26,084 nucleotides of DNA from JAQVSH01 sp964451605 (GCA_964451605.1 CAYVJA010000041.1:1-26084); one strand, 5' to 3'. Counted from the stretch's first letter, positions 1-8,377 are shown. Made by a program: numbers and translations. Notes: generated by a model from the letters alone, not told the origin.

Positions 1-32
1 GGCCTCAAAAAAAGAGAGGGCTCTCTTGCAGT

Positions 33-80
33 GCTCTAATGCTCTAATGCTCTAGTGCTCTAGTGCTCTAATGCTCTAAT
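33..80. repeat. Octanucleotide tandem array, 6 copies
   Basis: Six perfect-length 8-bp units run from 33 to 80: GCTCTAAT twice, GCTCTAGT twice, GCTCTAAT twice. The only variable base changes TAA to TAG, so every unit keeps a stop codon on the plus strand, and its complement carries TAG on the minus strand. Because 8 is not a multiple of 3, the array stops translation in all six frames. A GC-rich core (81-95) follows directly. The same unit-plus-core arrangement occurs at 232-253 (minus orientation) and 25852-25881. Confidence 0.9.
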
Positions 81-256
81 GCTGCGCTGACGCGCAAGGA
101 AATAATGGTTGGGGAACGTAGATCTTGAGCCGTTTGGAGGTAAGTGGCTTGGAGACAACTTATCTGGTCGAAGAGGCAGTTACCTCCAATTAGGCATTCT
201 TCCACTGTTACATCGCACGCAGTGCAGCATTGCGCGAAGCGCAGCATTAGAGCATT
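70..256. repeat. MITE-like intergenic element with 19-bp inverted ends
   Basis: Positions 70-88 and 238-256 are perfect 19-bp inverted repeats (AATGCTCTAATGCTGCGCT). Each continues inward into a related GC-rich core (89-95 and 232-237). Inside, TTGGAGGTAA (134-143) is inverted perfectly at 180-189. There is no transposase and no credible coding sequence between the ends. The right end runs into the sulfatase gene and supplies its stop codon. I infer a non-autonomous mobile or dispersed intergenic repeat; a target-site duplication is not evident. The rest of 1-246 holds nothing else I can support, apart from a short AAGAGA/TCTCTT inverted repeat near 12-27. Confidence 0.5.
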
Positions 257-1776
257 GTTTCATCCGGGTATCCCGCTTTTTTTCCGCTGCTCCGGCGTAC
301 TGGCATGGGCGATTTTTGGTTGCGCAGTTGGTTGCTGAGTTGTCGCGACAGGGCTTTGGTTATCTTTTGATAGGCGGGATCCTGCGCCAGATTCGACTTC
401 TCGGAGAGGTCGGTTTTCAGGTTGTAGAGTTCGTTCTTCTCCTCTTCGTAGTAGTGAATCAGTTTCCAGTCGGCTTTTCGAATGGCGCTTTGCGGTACGC
501 CGATATCACCGAATTTTTCGCCCCATCGGTTGGGATAGTGGAAGTAGAGTGGACGCGTTGGGTTGATGGTTTTACCCTGTAAGGCTTTGGTAAAATCGAT
601 GCCGTCGATTTGTTGAATGGTTTTCGGGTTGCGTATTCCTGCCATATGCAGGATGGTGGGGAAGAAATCTTCGATGATTACAGGCGATGGATTGCTGCTG
701 CCCGGCTCTGTAACCCCCTCCCATGCCACAATCATGGGTTCCCGGATCCCCCCTTCGAAACAGGATCCCTTTCCGCCGCGGAGGGGGCTGTTTTTGGGTT
801 CTCCTCCATGGGTGGCCGCTCTTACACCCACAGTATAGCCTCCATTGTCGCTCATAAAGAGAATGATGGTGTTTTTCTCGATGCCTTTTCGGGCCAGAAA
901 GTCCATAATGTCGCCCAGGCTCTTGTCCATCCCTTCTACAAGCGATGCATATCTTGCCTCTTGTTCTTCGAGGCCCATAGCTTTATATTTTGGATAGAAA
1001 CGCTGATCTGCTTCGTATGGGGTGTGCACTGCGTAGTGTGCCATGTACAGAAAAAAGGGTTGCCCCTCCTGAAGCGATTTTTCCATGGCTTTTATGGCTT
1101 CCAGGGTGAGCGCCTCTGTTAGGAAAATATCCTTGCCGTGATAGGCCTCCAGATGTGGAGTGGTCCATATCTCAGCCTCCCTGGCCGGACGATCCTTGCC
1201 AAAGGAACGGGTTCCCAGATAGCTGCCAGGTGAGCCCGCGGCATGTCCGCCGATGTTAGCAGTAAACCCCAGTTGCAGGGGATCGGCCGCCGGTGTGGTT
1301 CGTGCTCCGAAATGTGCCTTGCCCACCATGAGTGTTTGGTAACCTGCCTCCTGTAACAACCGGGGAAGGGGAGTGGCATAAAAACTATGTGCAATTCCCG
1401 GAACAGGCGACATTCCGTTATAGTTCCAGTCGGGGAAAAGCAATGAGTCACTTTTGGCATCGGTGGGTTGATCTTTGTGCAGGGTCCAGTTGGTGACCCC
1501 GTGTTGGGTTGGGTTGGCCCCCGTAAGGAGGCTGATCCGGCTCGGCGAACTTACCGGACATGCGTAAGCCTGCGTAAACTTCATCCCCCTGGCGGCCAGC
1601 CGTTCCATGTTGGGGGTGTGAAAGATACGATTCCACTTTGTGACTTCGTTGAGGAAGGGGACAGAGGTGTCCTGCCAACCCATATCATCTACCAAAAAGA
1701 GCACGATATTGGGTCGTTCCCGGGCGTAGGAGGCTGAAGCAAAGGCTGAAGCCAAAAGAAAATGGAGGAATTTCAT
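247..1776 (-). CDS. Secreted Ser-type sulfatase (alkaline phosphatase superfamily)
   Basis: This is a 509-residue arylsulfatase-like enzyme that should hydrolyse sulfate esters on glycans in the periplasm or outside the cell. A signal peptide covers about residues 1-18 with no lipobox. Metal ligands are visible as D30-D31 (LVDDMGW) and D310-N311 (MSDNGG), with GKAHFG (153-158) and H251 in the catalytic pocket. The maturation motif is S76-S-P-S-R80, so the residue converted to formylglycine is serine, which in this family needs the anaerobic radical-SAM enzyme anSME; none is encoded here. The gene is divergent from the fucosidase at 1864, suggesting joint use on sulfated, fucosylated glycans such as mucin. 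The substrate cannot be read from the sequence. Its last codons, ATG-CTC-TAA, are made of the octamer repeat, so the native C-terminus may have been altered. Confidence 0.93.
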   Translation of the reverse strand: MKFLHFLLASAFASASYARERPNIVLFLVDDMGWQDTSVPFLNEVTKWNRIFHTPNMERLAARGMKFTQAYACPVSSPSRISLLTGANPTQHGVTNWTLHKDQPTDAKSDSLLFPDWNYNGMSPVPGIAHSFYATPLPRLLQEAGYQTLMVGKAHFGARTTPAADPLQLGFTANIGGHAAGSPGSYLGTRSFGKDRPAREAEIWTTPHLEAYHGKDIFLTEALTLEAIKAMEKSLQEGQPFFLYMAHYAVHTPYEADQRFYPKYKAMGLEEQEARYASLVEGMDKSLGDIMDFLARKGIEKNTIILFMSDNGGYTVGVRAATHGGEPKNSPLRGGKGSCFEGGIREPMIVAWEGVTEPGSSNPSPVIIEDFFPTILHMAGIRNPKTIQQIDGIDFTKALQGKTINPTRPLYFHYPNRWGEKFGDIGVPQSAIRKADWKLIHYYEEEKNELYNLKTDLSEKSNLAQDPAYQKITKALSRQLSNQLRNQKSPMPVRRSSGKKAGYPDETML

Positions 1777-1817
1777 ACCTGAGAGAGGAAAAGATTGGCC
1801 CGAAATGAAAAAGTCGG

Positions 1818-1848
1818 TTGTTTTTATTTAATTTTAAAGATACGATTA
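1818..1848 (+). promoter_or_regulatory. Weak candidate promoter for the fucosidase
   Basis: TTG (1818-1820), 20 bp, then TACGATTA (1841-1848) resembles the Bacteroidota pattern of TTTG and TAnnTTTG, but the second box is a poor match. It lies 15 bp before the chosen ATG at 1864. The region between the divergent sulfatase and fucosidase genes is only 87 bp, so both promoters must sit here or the two genes share control. Confidence 0.3.
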
Positions 1849-1863
1849 TTCATACTACTACCT

Positions 1864-3225
1864 ATGAGAAAAACAGTGTTGTGGCTACTTTCAGTGTTGC
1901 TGATGGTTCCGATGTTATCGTGTAACAAAGTCGGGGAGAAGAGCCCGGAAAAGATGGATTGGTGGCGCGAAGCCCGGTTTGGGCTCTTTATTCACTGGGG
2001 TCTCTATTCCATCCCGGCCGGTGAGTGGGGCGGCTCCACTAATCATGCCGAATGGATACGCGAGACGGCTCGTATTCCCCTGGAACAGTACGATTCGCTG
2101 CTGATGCAGTTTAATCCGCAGAAATTTAATGCAGAGGAGTGGGTTGCTCTGGCAAGTGAGGCAGGCATGAAGTACATTGTAATTACCTCAAAACATCACG
2201 ATGGGTTTGCGCTCTTCGACTCGAAAGTGAGCGATTTCGATGTGATGGCCACCCCCTTTAAACGGGATATCCTGAAGGAGCTCTCCGATGCCTGTGCCCG
2301 TGCGGGGATCAAACTCTGCTTCTACCATTCCATTATGGACTGGCACCATCCCGATTACCTGCCTCGCAGAAGCTGGGAGGAGAATCGTTCGGCCGAGGGA
2401 GCCGATTTGAACCGCTATATTACTTACATGAAGGGACAACTTACAGAATTGTTGACCCAATACGGGGATATCGGCGTGATGTGGTTCGACGGAGAGTGGG
2501 AGAAAACATGGACTCATGAGATGGCGGCCGATCTTTACTCTTTCCTGATGCAACAGGACTCTATGCTGATTGTAAACAATCGGATTGACAAGGGACGTCA
2601 GGGAATGGCCGGGTTGAACCGGGAAGGGGAGTACTATGGCGATTTTGGCACTCCCGAACAGGAGATTCCCGCAACCGGGCTTCAGGGTATCGATTGGGAG
2701 AGTTGTATTACGATGAACGATCATTGGGGTTACAACAAAAACGACAATAACTGGAAATCGTCCGAAGATCTGGTTCGTAAGCTTATCGATATTGCCTCGA
2801 AAGGGGGAAACTTGCTTTTAAATGTAGGGCCGACGGCCGAAGGTCTTTTCCCCGAACAGAGTGTAGAAAGACTAAAGGCGATAGGCAGTTGGATGAAGGT
2901 GAACGGAGAGTCCGTCTACGGGACAGAGTCCAGTCCCTTTGCCTCACTTCCCTGGGGGCGATGTACCCGTAAAAGTGAGAACGGGAAGACGCTTCTCTAT
3001 CTGCAAATATTTACTATGCCGGCCGATGCAAAGCTGTTGATTCCGGATCTCGACAATAAGATAGTAAAGGCCTATGCCCTCAATGACCCTCGCAAAGCAA
3101 AACTTCCCGTTTCGCGCGAAGGGGGATCGATCATGATTGGCACGGAAAAAGTGAAAGAATCCGATTTCGCCACCGTTCTGGTTCTGGAGCTGAAGGGAGA
3201 ACCTAAGTTAGTTACCCAGCCGTAA
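1864..3225 (+). CDS. Alpha-L-fucosidase, GH29, lipoprotein
   Basis: This 453-residue glycoside hydrolase removes alpha-linked L-fucose with retention of configuration. I chose the ATG at 1864 rather than an in-frame ATG at 1795 because it gives a clean lipoprotein signal peptide ending in LSC20, which predicts lipid anchoring. GH29 landmarks follow: FGLFIHWGLYS (about 39-49), HHDGF (111-115), FYHS (153-156) and MWFDGEW, in which D209 is the likely nucleophile. The catalytic barrel runs to about 350, followed by a short beta-rich C-terminal domain. The general acid/base cannot be assigned with certainty. The divergent sulfatase suggests that sulfated fucosylated glycans are the target. A strong terminator follows 37 bp after the stop. 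No SusC/SusD pair is in the window. Confidence 0.95.
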   Translation: MRKTVLWLLSVLLMVPMLSCNKVGEKSPEKMDWWREARFGLFIHWGLYSIPAGEWGGSTNHAEWIRETARIPLEQYDSLLMQFNPQKFNAEEWVALASEAGMKYIVITSKHHDGFALFDSKVSDFDVMATPFKRDILKELSDACARAGIKLCFYHSIMDWHHPDYLPRRSWEENRSAEGADLNRYITYMKGQLTELLTQYGDIGVMWFDGEWEKTWTHEMAADLYSFLMQQDSMLIVNNRIDKGRQGMAGLNREGEYYGDFGTPEQEIPATGLQGIDWESCITMNDHWGYNKNDNNWKSSEDLVRKLIDIASKGGNLLLNVGPTAEGLFPEQSVERLKAIGSWMKVNGESVYGTESSPFASLPWGRCTRKSENGKTLLYLQIFTMPADAKLLIPDLDNKIVKAYALNDPRKAKLPVSREGGSIMIGTEKVKESDFATVLVLELKGEPKLVTQP

Positions 3226-3262
3226 GATTTTGCATAGTCGAAAACTATCCCTAATTTTACTC

Positions 3263-3297
3263 CCGGGCCGGGGTTATACCTGCGGCCCGGTTTTTTT
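3263..3297 (+). terminator. Rho-independent terminator after the fucosidase gene
   Basis: A perfect 8-bp GC stem, CCGGGCCG (3263-3270) with CGGCCCGG (3283-3290), closes a 12-nt loop and is followed by seven T. It isolates the fucosidase transcript from the protease gene that follows. Confidence 0.9.
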
Positions 3298-3338
3298 CTG
3301 CCCCTATGCCGTGAGGCTTTACCATAATTGTTCAGCAT

Positions 3339-3800
3339 ATGAGGATTACCCTCCCTATGGAGATCGTTTCGCTCGATAGCCATAGTTATCATCTTTTTCT
3401 CAAGGCCAGTGTCGGGGAGACCGAAATTGACATTCTGATAGATACCGGTGCCTCAAGAACCGTATTCGATCCTCTCCTGATTGTTGAGGAGCCGTTCGAG
3501 AGTGAAATGCAGTTGCAGACTGCCGGCATCAGTGCCGAGGCGTTGCCTATGACTTTTGGCCGGATTCCCCAACTTTTTCTGGGTGATTGGGAAATCCGCA
3601 ACCTGTCTGTGGCCGCAATGGACTTTTCGAAGGTCAATGAGTGGTATGCCCGTTATGCCGAACGAAAGATTTCAGCACTGATGGGTAGTGACTTCCTGTT
3701 GGCTCATAAAGCGGTTATCGATTACCGGAGATCGTGTGTCACCTTTTCGGTTCCGCATTCGCAGCTCAGAAAAGGCTCAATGCAACCGGACTCGCCATAA
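3339..3800 (+). CDS. Retropepsin-like aspartyl protease
   Basis: This 153-residue protein has the single-domain clan AA protease pattern: a catalytic D35-T-G-A-S39 after two beta-strands, and a second block, ALMGSDFL, followed by the strand VIDYRRS, corresponding to the retropepsin ILG region. Proteins of this size in the family act as homodimers, each subunit giving one catalytic Asp. There is no signal peptide or membrane segment, so it is probably cytoplasmic. The start at 3339 (MRITLP) could instead be the in-frame ATG at 3357. It stands alone between a terminator and the secDF promoter. The substrate is unknown. Confidence 0.8.
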   Translation: MRITLPMEIVSLDSHSYHLFLKASVGETEIDILIDTGASRTVFDPLLIVEEPFESEMQLQTAGISAEALPMTFGRIPQLFLGDWEIRNLSVAAMDFSKVNEWYARYAERKISALMGSDFLLAHKAVIDYRRSCVTFSVPHSQLRKGSMQPDSP

Positions 3801-3830
3801 TGGAAAGCTGACAGCTATTTTAGAGAGGTA

Positions 3831-3862
3831 TTTTCATCCTTTGATTAATTATTTTATATTTG
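3831..3862 (+). promoter_or_regulatory. Promoter of secDF
   Basis: TATATTTG (3855-3862) is an exact match to the Bacteroidota TAnnTTTG box. Twenty bases upstream is TTTT (3831-3834), an imperfect TTTG box. Transcription would begin near 3868, giving a leader of about 44 nt to the secDF ATG at 3912. Confidence 0.65.
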
Positions 3863-3911
3863 CGCTCTATTTTCCAGATGGAGTATAAAATCAAGTAAAT
3901 ACAGAACGACA

Positions 3912-6900
3912 ATGCAAAACAAAGGCGCAATCAGGTTATTGGCTCTTCTTATGGCAGTGGTCTGCATATACCAGCTGTCATTTTCGGTAGCAACCTGGCG
4001 GATTGAAAAAGCTGCGAAAACCTATGCACAGGGAGATCTCAACAAAGAGATGAGTTATCTCGACTCCATGGGCTCCGAAGTTGCTTATAACTTCTTTTAT
4101 CTCAGAAAGTACACCTACAAAGAGTGTGTCGACAGAGAGATCATTCTCGGTCTCGACCTCAAAGGGGGTATGAACGTGATTCTCGAGGTTCAGGTAGCCG
4201 ATGTAGTCAAAGCTCTTTCGAATTACAGTACCGATCCGATTTTCACACAGGCAATTGCACTTGCCAAGGAGCGCCAGAAAGAGAACAGTCGCGCCGATTT
4301 TATTACCCTCTTTGGTCAGGCTTTCGAGGAGTTGGATCCCAACGCCAAGTTGGCATCCATCTTTAGTACGGTCGATCTGAGAGATCGCATCAGCTTTTCG
4401 GCCACCAATAAAGAGGTACTCGATTTTCTGAGAGCCGAGTCGAAGGTTGCCGTTGATAACTCCTTTCAGATTATTCGCAGTCGTATCGACCGTTTCGGAG
4501 TGGTTTCTCCCAATGTGCAGCAATTAGAGGGAACCGGCCGAATCCTGGTTGAAATGCCCGGGGTTACCGAACCGGAACGTGTCAGAAAACTGCTTCAGGG
4601 AACCGCAAATCTGCAGTTCTGGGAAACCTACGAAAATGCCGAGGTCTATCCCTCATTTGTAGAGGTAAACCGTAAACTTGCCGAAATTCAATCGCAGGGT
4701 AATTCTGCAACTCCCGCCGAAACTTCGGCTGCTGCTGCTCCTGCTCCTGCTCCCGATATGGCCGCTGCCGCCGCAGTTTTGGCCGATTCTGCCTCACAGG
4801 CTGTTGCTGATACCTCATCGCTGTTGGCAAAACTAGATGCCGGCAACACCCTGGCCGACTCTTTGGCAGCTATGGCCGATGCTCAGAAAAATTTCCCGCT
4901 CTTCTCTATTTTGAGTCCCAGCGTTTCTGGCGATCAGCTGATTCCCGGTTCGGTAGTGGGTTTGGCTCACTACCGTGATACAGCGCAGGTTTCGGCCTAT
5001 CTGAACGATCCTCGTCTTCGTTCGCTTTTGCCCCGCGATCTCTTCTTCCTGTGGAGTGCCAAAGCCTATTCACTCGACAAAACCGGAACCTATTTTGAGT
5101 TGCATGCCATCAAAAAGAGTGGCCGCGACGGACGTCCTCCTCTTGATGGGGGTGTGATTACCAATGCTGCTGCCAACTATTCACAAATGGGTGGTAGCAA
5201 TGCAGAGGTTTCGATGTCGATGAATGCTGAGGGTTCTAAGGTTTGGGCTCGTCTTACCCGCGATAATGTTGAGAAGTGTATTGCGATTGTACTTGACGAT
5301 CGGGTCTATTCAGCTCCCAGAGTCAGCCAGGAGATTAAAGGCGGCAGTTCACAGATTACCGGTAATTTCACCTTAAACNNNNNNNNNNNNNNNNNNNNGA
5401 GGCAACCGACCTTGCCAATATCCTGAAATCCGGAAAAATGCCTGCAGCTGCACAAATTCTGCAGGATGAGGTTGTAGGCCCCACTTTGGGTAAGGAGTCG
5501 GTTAAGGCCGGATTCATCTCCTTCCTGGGTGCTATCGCTGTGGTTCTCCTCTACCTGGCCTTCTACTACAGCACGGCCGGTATTGTTGCCGACATCGCCA
5601 TGCTGGTGAATATGTTCTTCCTGATGGGGGTTATGGCCTCGGTAGGGGTCGTGCTTACTCTCCCCGGTATNNNNNNNNNNATTGCAGGTATTGTGCTCAC
5701 CATTGGTATGGCCGACGATGCGAATGTGATTATCTTTGAACGTATCCGTGAAGAGCTGCGTGCGGGCAAAACCCTGCGATCGGCCATTGCCGACGGTTAC
5801 TCAAATGCCTATTCCGCCATTATCGACGGTCAGGTTACCACCCTGCTTACCGGTATCATCCTTTTTGCCGTGGGTGTTGGACCTATCAAAGGTTTTGCCA
5901 CTACTCTGGTTTTGGGTATCATCACTTCGCTCTTCTGCTCCATCTTTGTCACCCGTCTTATCTTCGACTGGATGGTGGATAAGGGCAAGACCCCGAAATT
6001 CTCTATCCCCTCTACAGCCAAGATCTTTGTGAACGCCAATTTCGATTTTATCGGAGTTCGCCGCAAATTGTACGGCCTTTCGCTGGCGGTGATTGTTATC
6101 GGTATGATCTCCATCTTTGCCCAGGGTTTTAACTGGGGTATCGACTTTACCGGTGGTCGCAGCTTTATGGTTGCTTTCCCGCAGACTGTTGAAACTACCG
6201 ATCTGCGCGATAAAATAGCTGAATTCCTGCCTGAGAGTTCGGTTGAGGTAAAGACATTCGGCTCTGACAATCAGGTGAAGATTACCACCGATTACCTTAT
6301 TGATGCCGAAGGCGATGAAGTTGACCGCACCGTAGAAAAGCAGATTTTCGAGGGGTGTAAATCACTACTTCCCGAAGGGGCTACCCTGGAATCGTTCCGC
6401 GCCGACCATATTCTCAACAGCCAAAAAGTAGGGCCCACTATGGCCGACGATATTCAAAAGAAGGCTCTTCTGGCCGTATTCCTTTCGCTGATCGGGATCT
6501 TCCTCTATGTCTTTATCCGGTTCAAAAACTGGCAGTTTGGGTTGGGTGCCATTATTTCGCTTATGCACGACGTGGCCATCTTGGTTGCACTCTATTCGCT
6601 GCTCTATAAGTTTGTTCCCTTCTCGCTCGAGATAGATCAGAACTTTATTGGTGCCGTACTTACAGTAATCGGTTACTCGGTTAACGATACGGTGATTATC
6701 TACGACCGTATCCGTGAGTTCAACACCCTTTATCCCAAACGCGACAGGAAGGATCTCTATAACGGCGCTATGAACAGTACGCTGGGTCGTACCATGAATA
6801 CCTCGTTGACTACCATTTTGGTTCTTTTGGTCATCTTTATCTGGGGTGGCGAAGTAATCCGCGGGTTCTCGTTTGCTATGATGGTGGGTATTTTGATTGG

Positions 6901-6988
6901 TACCTATTCTTCCATCTTCAATGCTGCGCCTATCGCTTTCGACCTTCTGCAGCTTAAGAAGAAAAGAGAGACACTCCGACTGAAGTAA
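3912..6988 (+). CDS. Fused protein translocase subunit SecDF (split by assembly gaps)
   Basis: SecD and SecF are fused, as is usual in Bacteroidota. SecDF uses the proton gradient to help pull secreted proteins through SecYEG. The SecD half begins with a membrane segment (about 7-27) and LGLDLKGG (D82); its periplasmic part contains an Ala/Pro/Ser-rich insert coded near 4690-4890. The SecF half carries GIDFTGG near residue 732 and GYSVNDTVIIYDRIREF in its membrane domain. Runs of N at 5379-5398 and 5671-5680 break the reading frame. The text on both sides of each run abuts as in SecD homologues (FTLN then EATDLANILKSGKMP; LPG then IAGIVLTIGM). Removing the 20 N, and the 10 N plus a duplicated AT, leaves 3045 bases, exactly 1014 codons plus stop. 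I therefore read it as one intact gene, not a pseudogene or two genes. A terminator follows. Confidence 0.95.
5379..5398. other. Assembly gap, 20 N
   Basis: Twenty N lie in the SecD half of secDF. Codon AAC ends directly before the gap and GAG begins directly after it, and the joined peptide matches the conserved SecD segment with nothing missing. The gap is probably of zero true length; as written it shifts the frame by two. Confidence 0.95.
5671..5680. other. Assembly gap, 10 N
   Basis: Ten N follow ...CCCGGTAT and precede ATTGCAGGT. The conserved SecD peptide LPGIAGI is recovered if the two flanks overlap by AT. The four unknown residues in the literal translation are then artefacts. Confidence 0.9.
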
Positions 6989-7006
6989 TTTACTCCCTAT
7001 ACCGAT

Positions 7007-7044
7007 AACGGGGGTGCTGTAGCTGATGCTGCAACACCCCCGTT
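7007..7044 (+). terminator. Terminator between secDF and nadC
   Basis: AACGGGGGTG (7007-7016) pairs perfectly with CACCCCCGTT (7035-7044) around an 18-nt loop that can itself add pairs. The T-tract after it is broken (TTTCGGTTT). It lies 18 bp after the secDF stop and 36 bp from the convergent nadC stop, and may serve both directions. Confidence 0.75.
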
Positions 7045-7080
7045 TCGGTTTGGGAGTCTTGAAGAAAACGCCGGGTTAGT

Positions 7081-7932
7081 TTAGAAATCTACCGCTTTCA
7101 GGCTGAGATCGAGGCTCTTTATTTGATGTGTAAGGGCACCTACCGAAATATAGTCAACACCGCACTCGGCAAAATCTCTGAGGGTTTCCAGGGTAATCCC
7201 GCCCGATGATTCTATCTCGGCAGCTCCGGCAATTCGTTCTACCGCTTTTCGGGTATTCTCCAGATTGAAGTTGTCGAGCATGATTCGATCGATTCCGCCA
7301 ATTGAAAGAATCTCTTCTACATCGGCCAGAGTTCGTGCTTCCACTTCAATTTTGAGCTTCTTTCCGCCCGCGCTCAGATAGGAGCGGGCCGACTCTACTG
7401 CCTGGGTAATTCCTCCGGCAAAATCGATATGGTTGTCTTTGATCAGAATCATATCGTAAAGGCCTATGCGGTGATTTTCGCCCCCTCCCAGTTTTACCGC
7501 CCACTTTTCGAGCAGTCGAAGTCCGGGTGTGGTTTTTCGGGTATCGAGTACCTTGGTTTTCAACCCTTCGAGCCGGCAGGCATAGAGATGGGTTTGTGTG
7601 GCAATCCCGCTTAGCCGTTGCATAAAGTTGAGTACCAGCCGCTCACACTGAAGGATAGAGAGAACTTTTCCCTCTACCTGGAATGCTACATCGCCCTTGT
7701 TAATCGCTGCGCCATCTTCCAGATAGATGGTGAGTTGCAAGGAGGGGTCGAAAAGCTGAAAAACTCTTCTGGCCACCTCAACGCCTGCAAGAATACCTGA
7801 CTCCTTAACCAGGAGGCGGGCTTTCCCCAAAGCATCGGAAGGGATGGTAGAGAGTGAGGTATGATCGCCGTCGCCGATATCTTCCTGAAAGGCCAGTCGA
7901 ATCAGATTGTCGAGATAGGTGGGGTTAACCAT
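7081..7932 (-). CDS. nadC: Quinolinate phosphoribosyltransferase (carboxylating)
   Basis: This 283-residue cytoplasmic enzyme converts quinolinate and PRPP to nicotinate mononucleotide, CO2 and pyrophosphate in de novo NAD synthesis. Family signatures are clear: an N-terminal open-face domain (to about 110), then DTRKTTPGLR (130-139), GGGENHR (149-155), the active-site KDNH (166-169), the glutamate strand KIEVEARTL and the phosphate-binding end GVDYISVGALTH. Its ATG lies inside the 3' end of the DUF4783 gene (shared ATGGTTAA, 8 bp), so the two are cotranscribed and probably translationally coupled. nadA and nadB are not in the window. Confidence 0.97.
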   Translation of the reverse strand: MVNPTYLDNLIRLAFQEDIGDGDHTSLSTIPSDALGKARLLVKESGILAGVEVARRVFQLFDPSLQLTIYLEDGAAINKGDVAFQVEGKVLSILQCERLVLNFMQRLSGIATQTHLYACRLEGLKTKVLDTRKTTPGLRLLEKWAVKLGGGENHRIGLYDMILIKDNHIDFAGGITQAVESARSYLSAGGKKLKIEVEARTLADVEEILSIGGIDRIMLDNFNLENTRKAVERIAGAAEIESSGGITLETLRDFAECGVDYISVGALTHQIKSLDLSLKAVDF

Positions 7933-8338
7933 TGTCTTCTTCGATACGTAGTTGATGAATGGAGAGCGACTCGCCCTGTTTTTGGAGTAAAAGGGTAATG
8001 CGGAAGGGGCCTTGCGCTGTTTCGAGCGAACCTACAGCAAAACAAAATCCTTTCTCTTTGTTTTCGCCGGAGTGTTTTATTGTGAATTTTCGCGGAGCAT
8101 TCGTCTCGAAAAAGCTTTTCAGAATCTGCTCAGCCTGGTTCTTGCTGTAAACCCCCTCTTTTTCCTTGATGACAAGTTTAAGAGAGGAGTTGAAATGGGC
8201 AGAGAGATCCTTTGCGTTACCCCCTTCTATGGCAGTGCGAATGTTATCCAGCACTCCGTCGGCCTGCTGATTTCCTGCAGGAATAGAACCGAATAGAAGC
8301 GATACGGAAATAAAAAAAGCAACTGTGGTTAAAGGCAT
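7925..8338 (-). CDS. DUF4783 family secreted protein
   Basis: This 137-residue protein has an N-terminal signal peptide (hydrophobic to about residue 20, no lipobox Cys) and then one small alpha+beta domain of about 110 residues that resembles the DUF4783 family, possibly an NTF2-like fold. Its function is unknown. In Bacteroidales such genes often lie directly before nadC, as here. The frame could open at a TTG at 8347, but that codon lies inside the likely TAnnTTTG-type promoter box (8345-8352), so I chose the ATG at 8338. The short leader fits this class of promoter. Confidence 0.85.
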   Translation of the reverse strand: MPLTTVAFFISVSLLFGSIPAGNQQADGVLDNIRTAIEGGNAKDLSAHFNSSLKLVIKEKEGVYSKNQAEQILKSFFETNAPRKFTIKHSGENKEKGFCFAVGSLETAQGPFRITLLLQKQGESLSIHQLRIEEDNG

Positions 8339-8344
8339 GATAGG

Positions 8345-8377
8345 CAAATTAACTTCATTTTGATAATACCAACCAAA
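8345..8377 (-). promoter_or_regulatory. Promoter of DUF4783-nadC
   Basis: On the minus strand, TTTG (8374-8377), 21 bp, then TTAATTTG (8345-8352, one mismatch to TAnnTTTG) form a Bacteroidota-type promoter. It faces away from the rlmH promoter and rules out the upstream TTG start of the DUF4783 gene. Confidence 0.6.

Noticed and set aside
33..80. Octamer array as a CRISPR array
   Set aside because: Units are 8 bp and directly abutting, with no spacers and no cas genes.
109..582. Plus-strand open frame at the window start
   Set aside because: It covers the repeat element and the antisense of the sulfatase; the composition is not protein-like and no family is recognisable.
1795..1863. Upstream ATG for the fucosidase
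   Set aside because: The added 23 residues break the lipoprotein signal peptide logic; the ATG at 1864 gives a standard signal with LSC.
3688..3888. Small plus-strand frame overlapping the protease gene end
   Set aside because: It is mostly an out-of-frame shadow of the protease gene and covers the secDF promoter.
5399..5440. secDF as a frameshifted pseudogene or two genes
   Set aside because: The frame change equals the 20-N placeholder and disappears when the flanks are joined.
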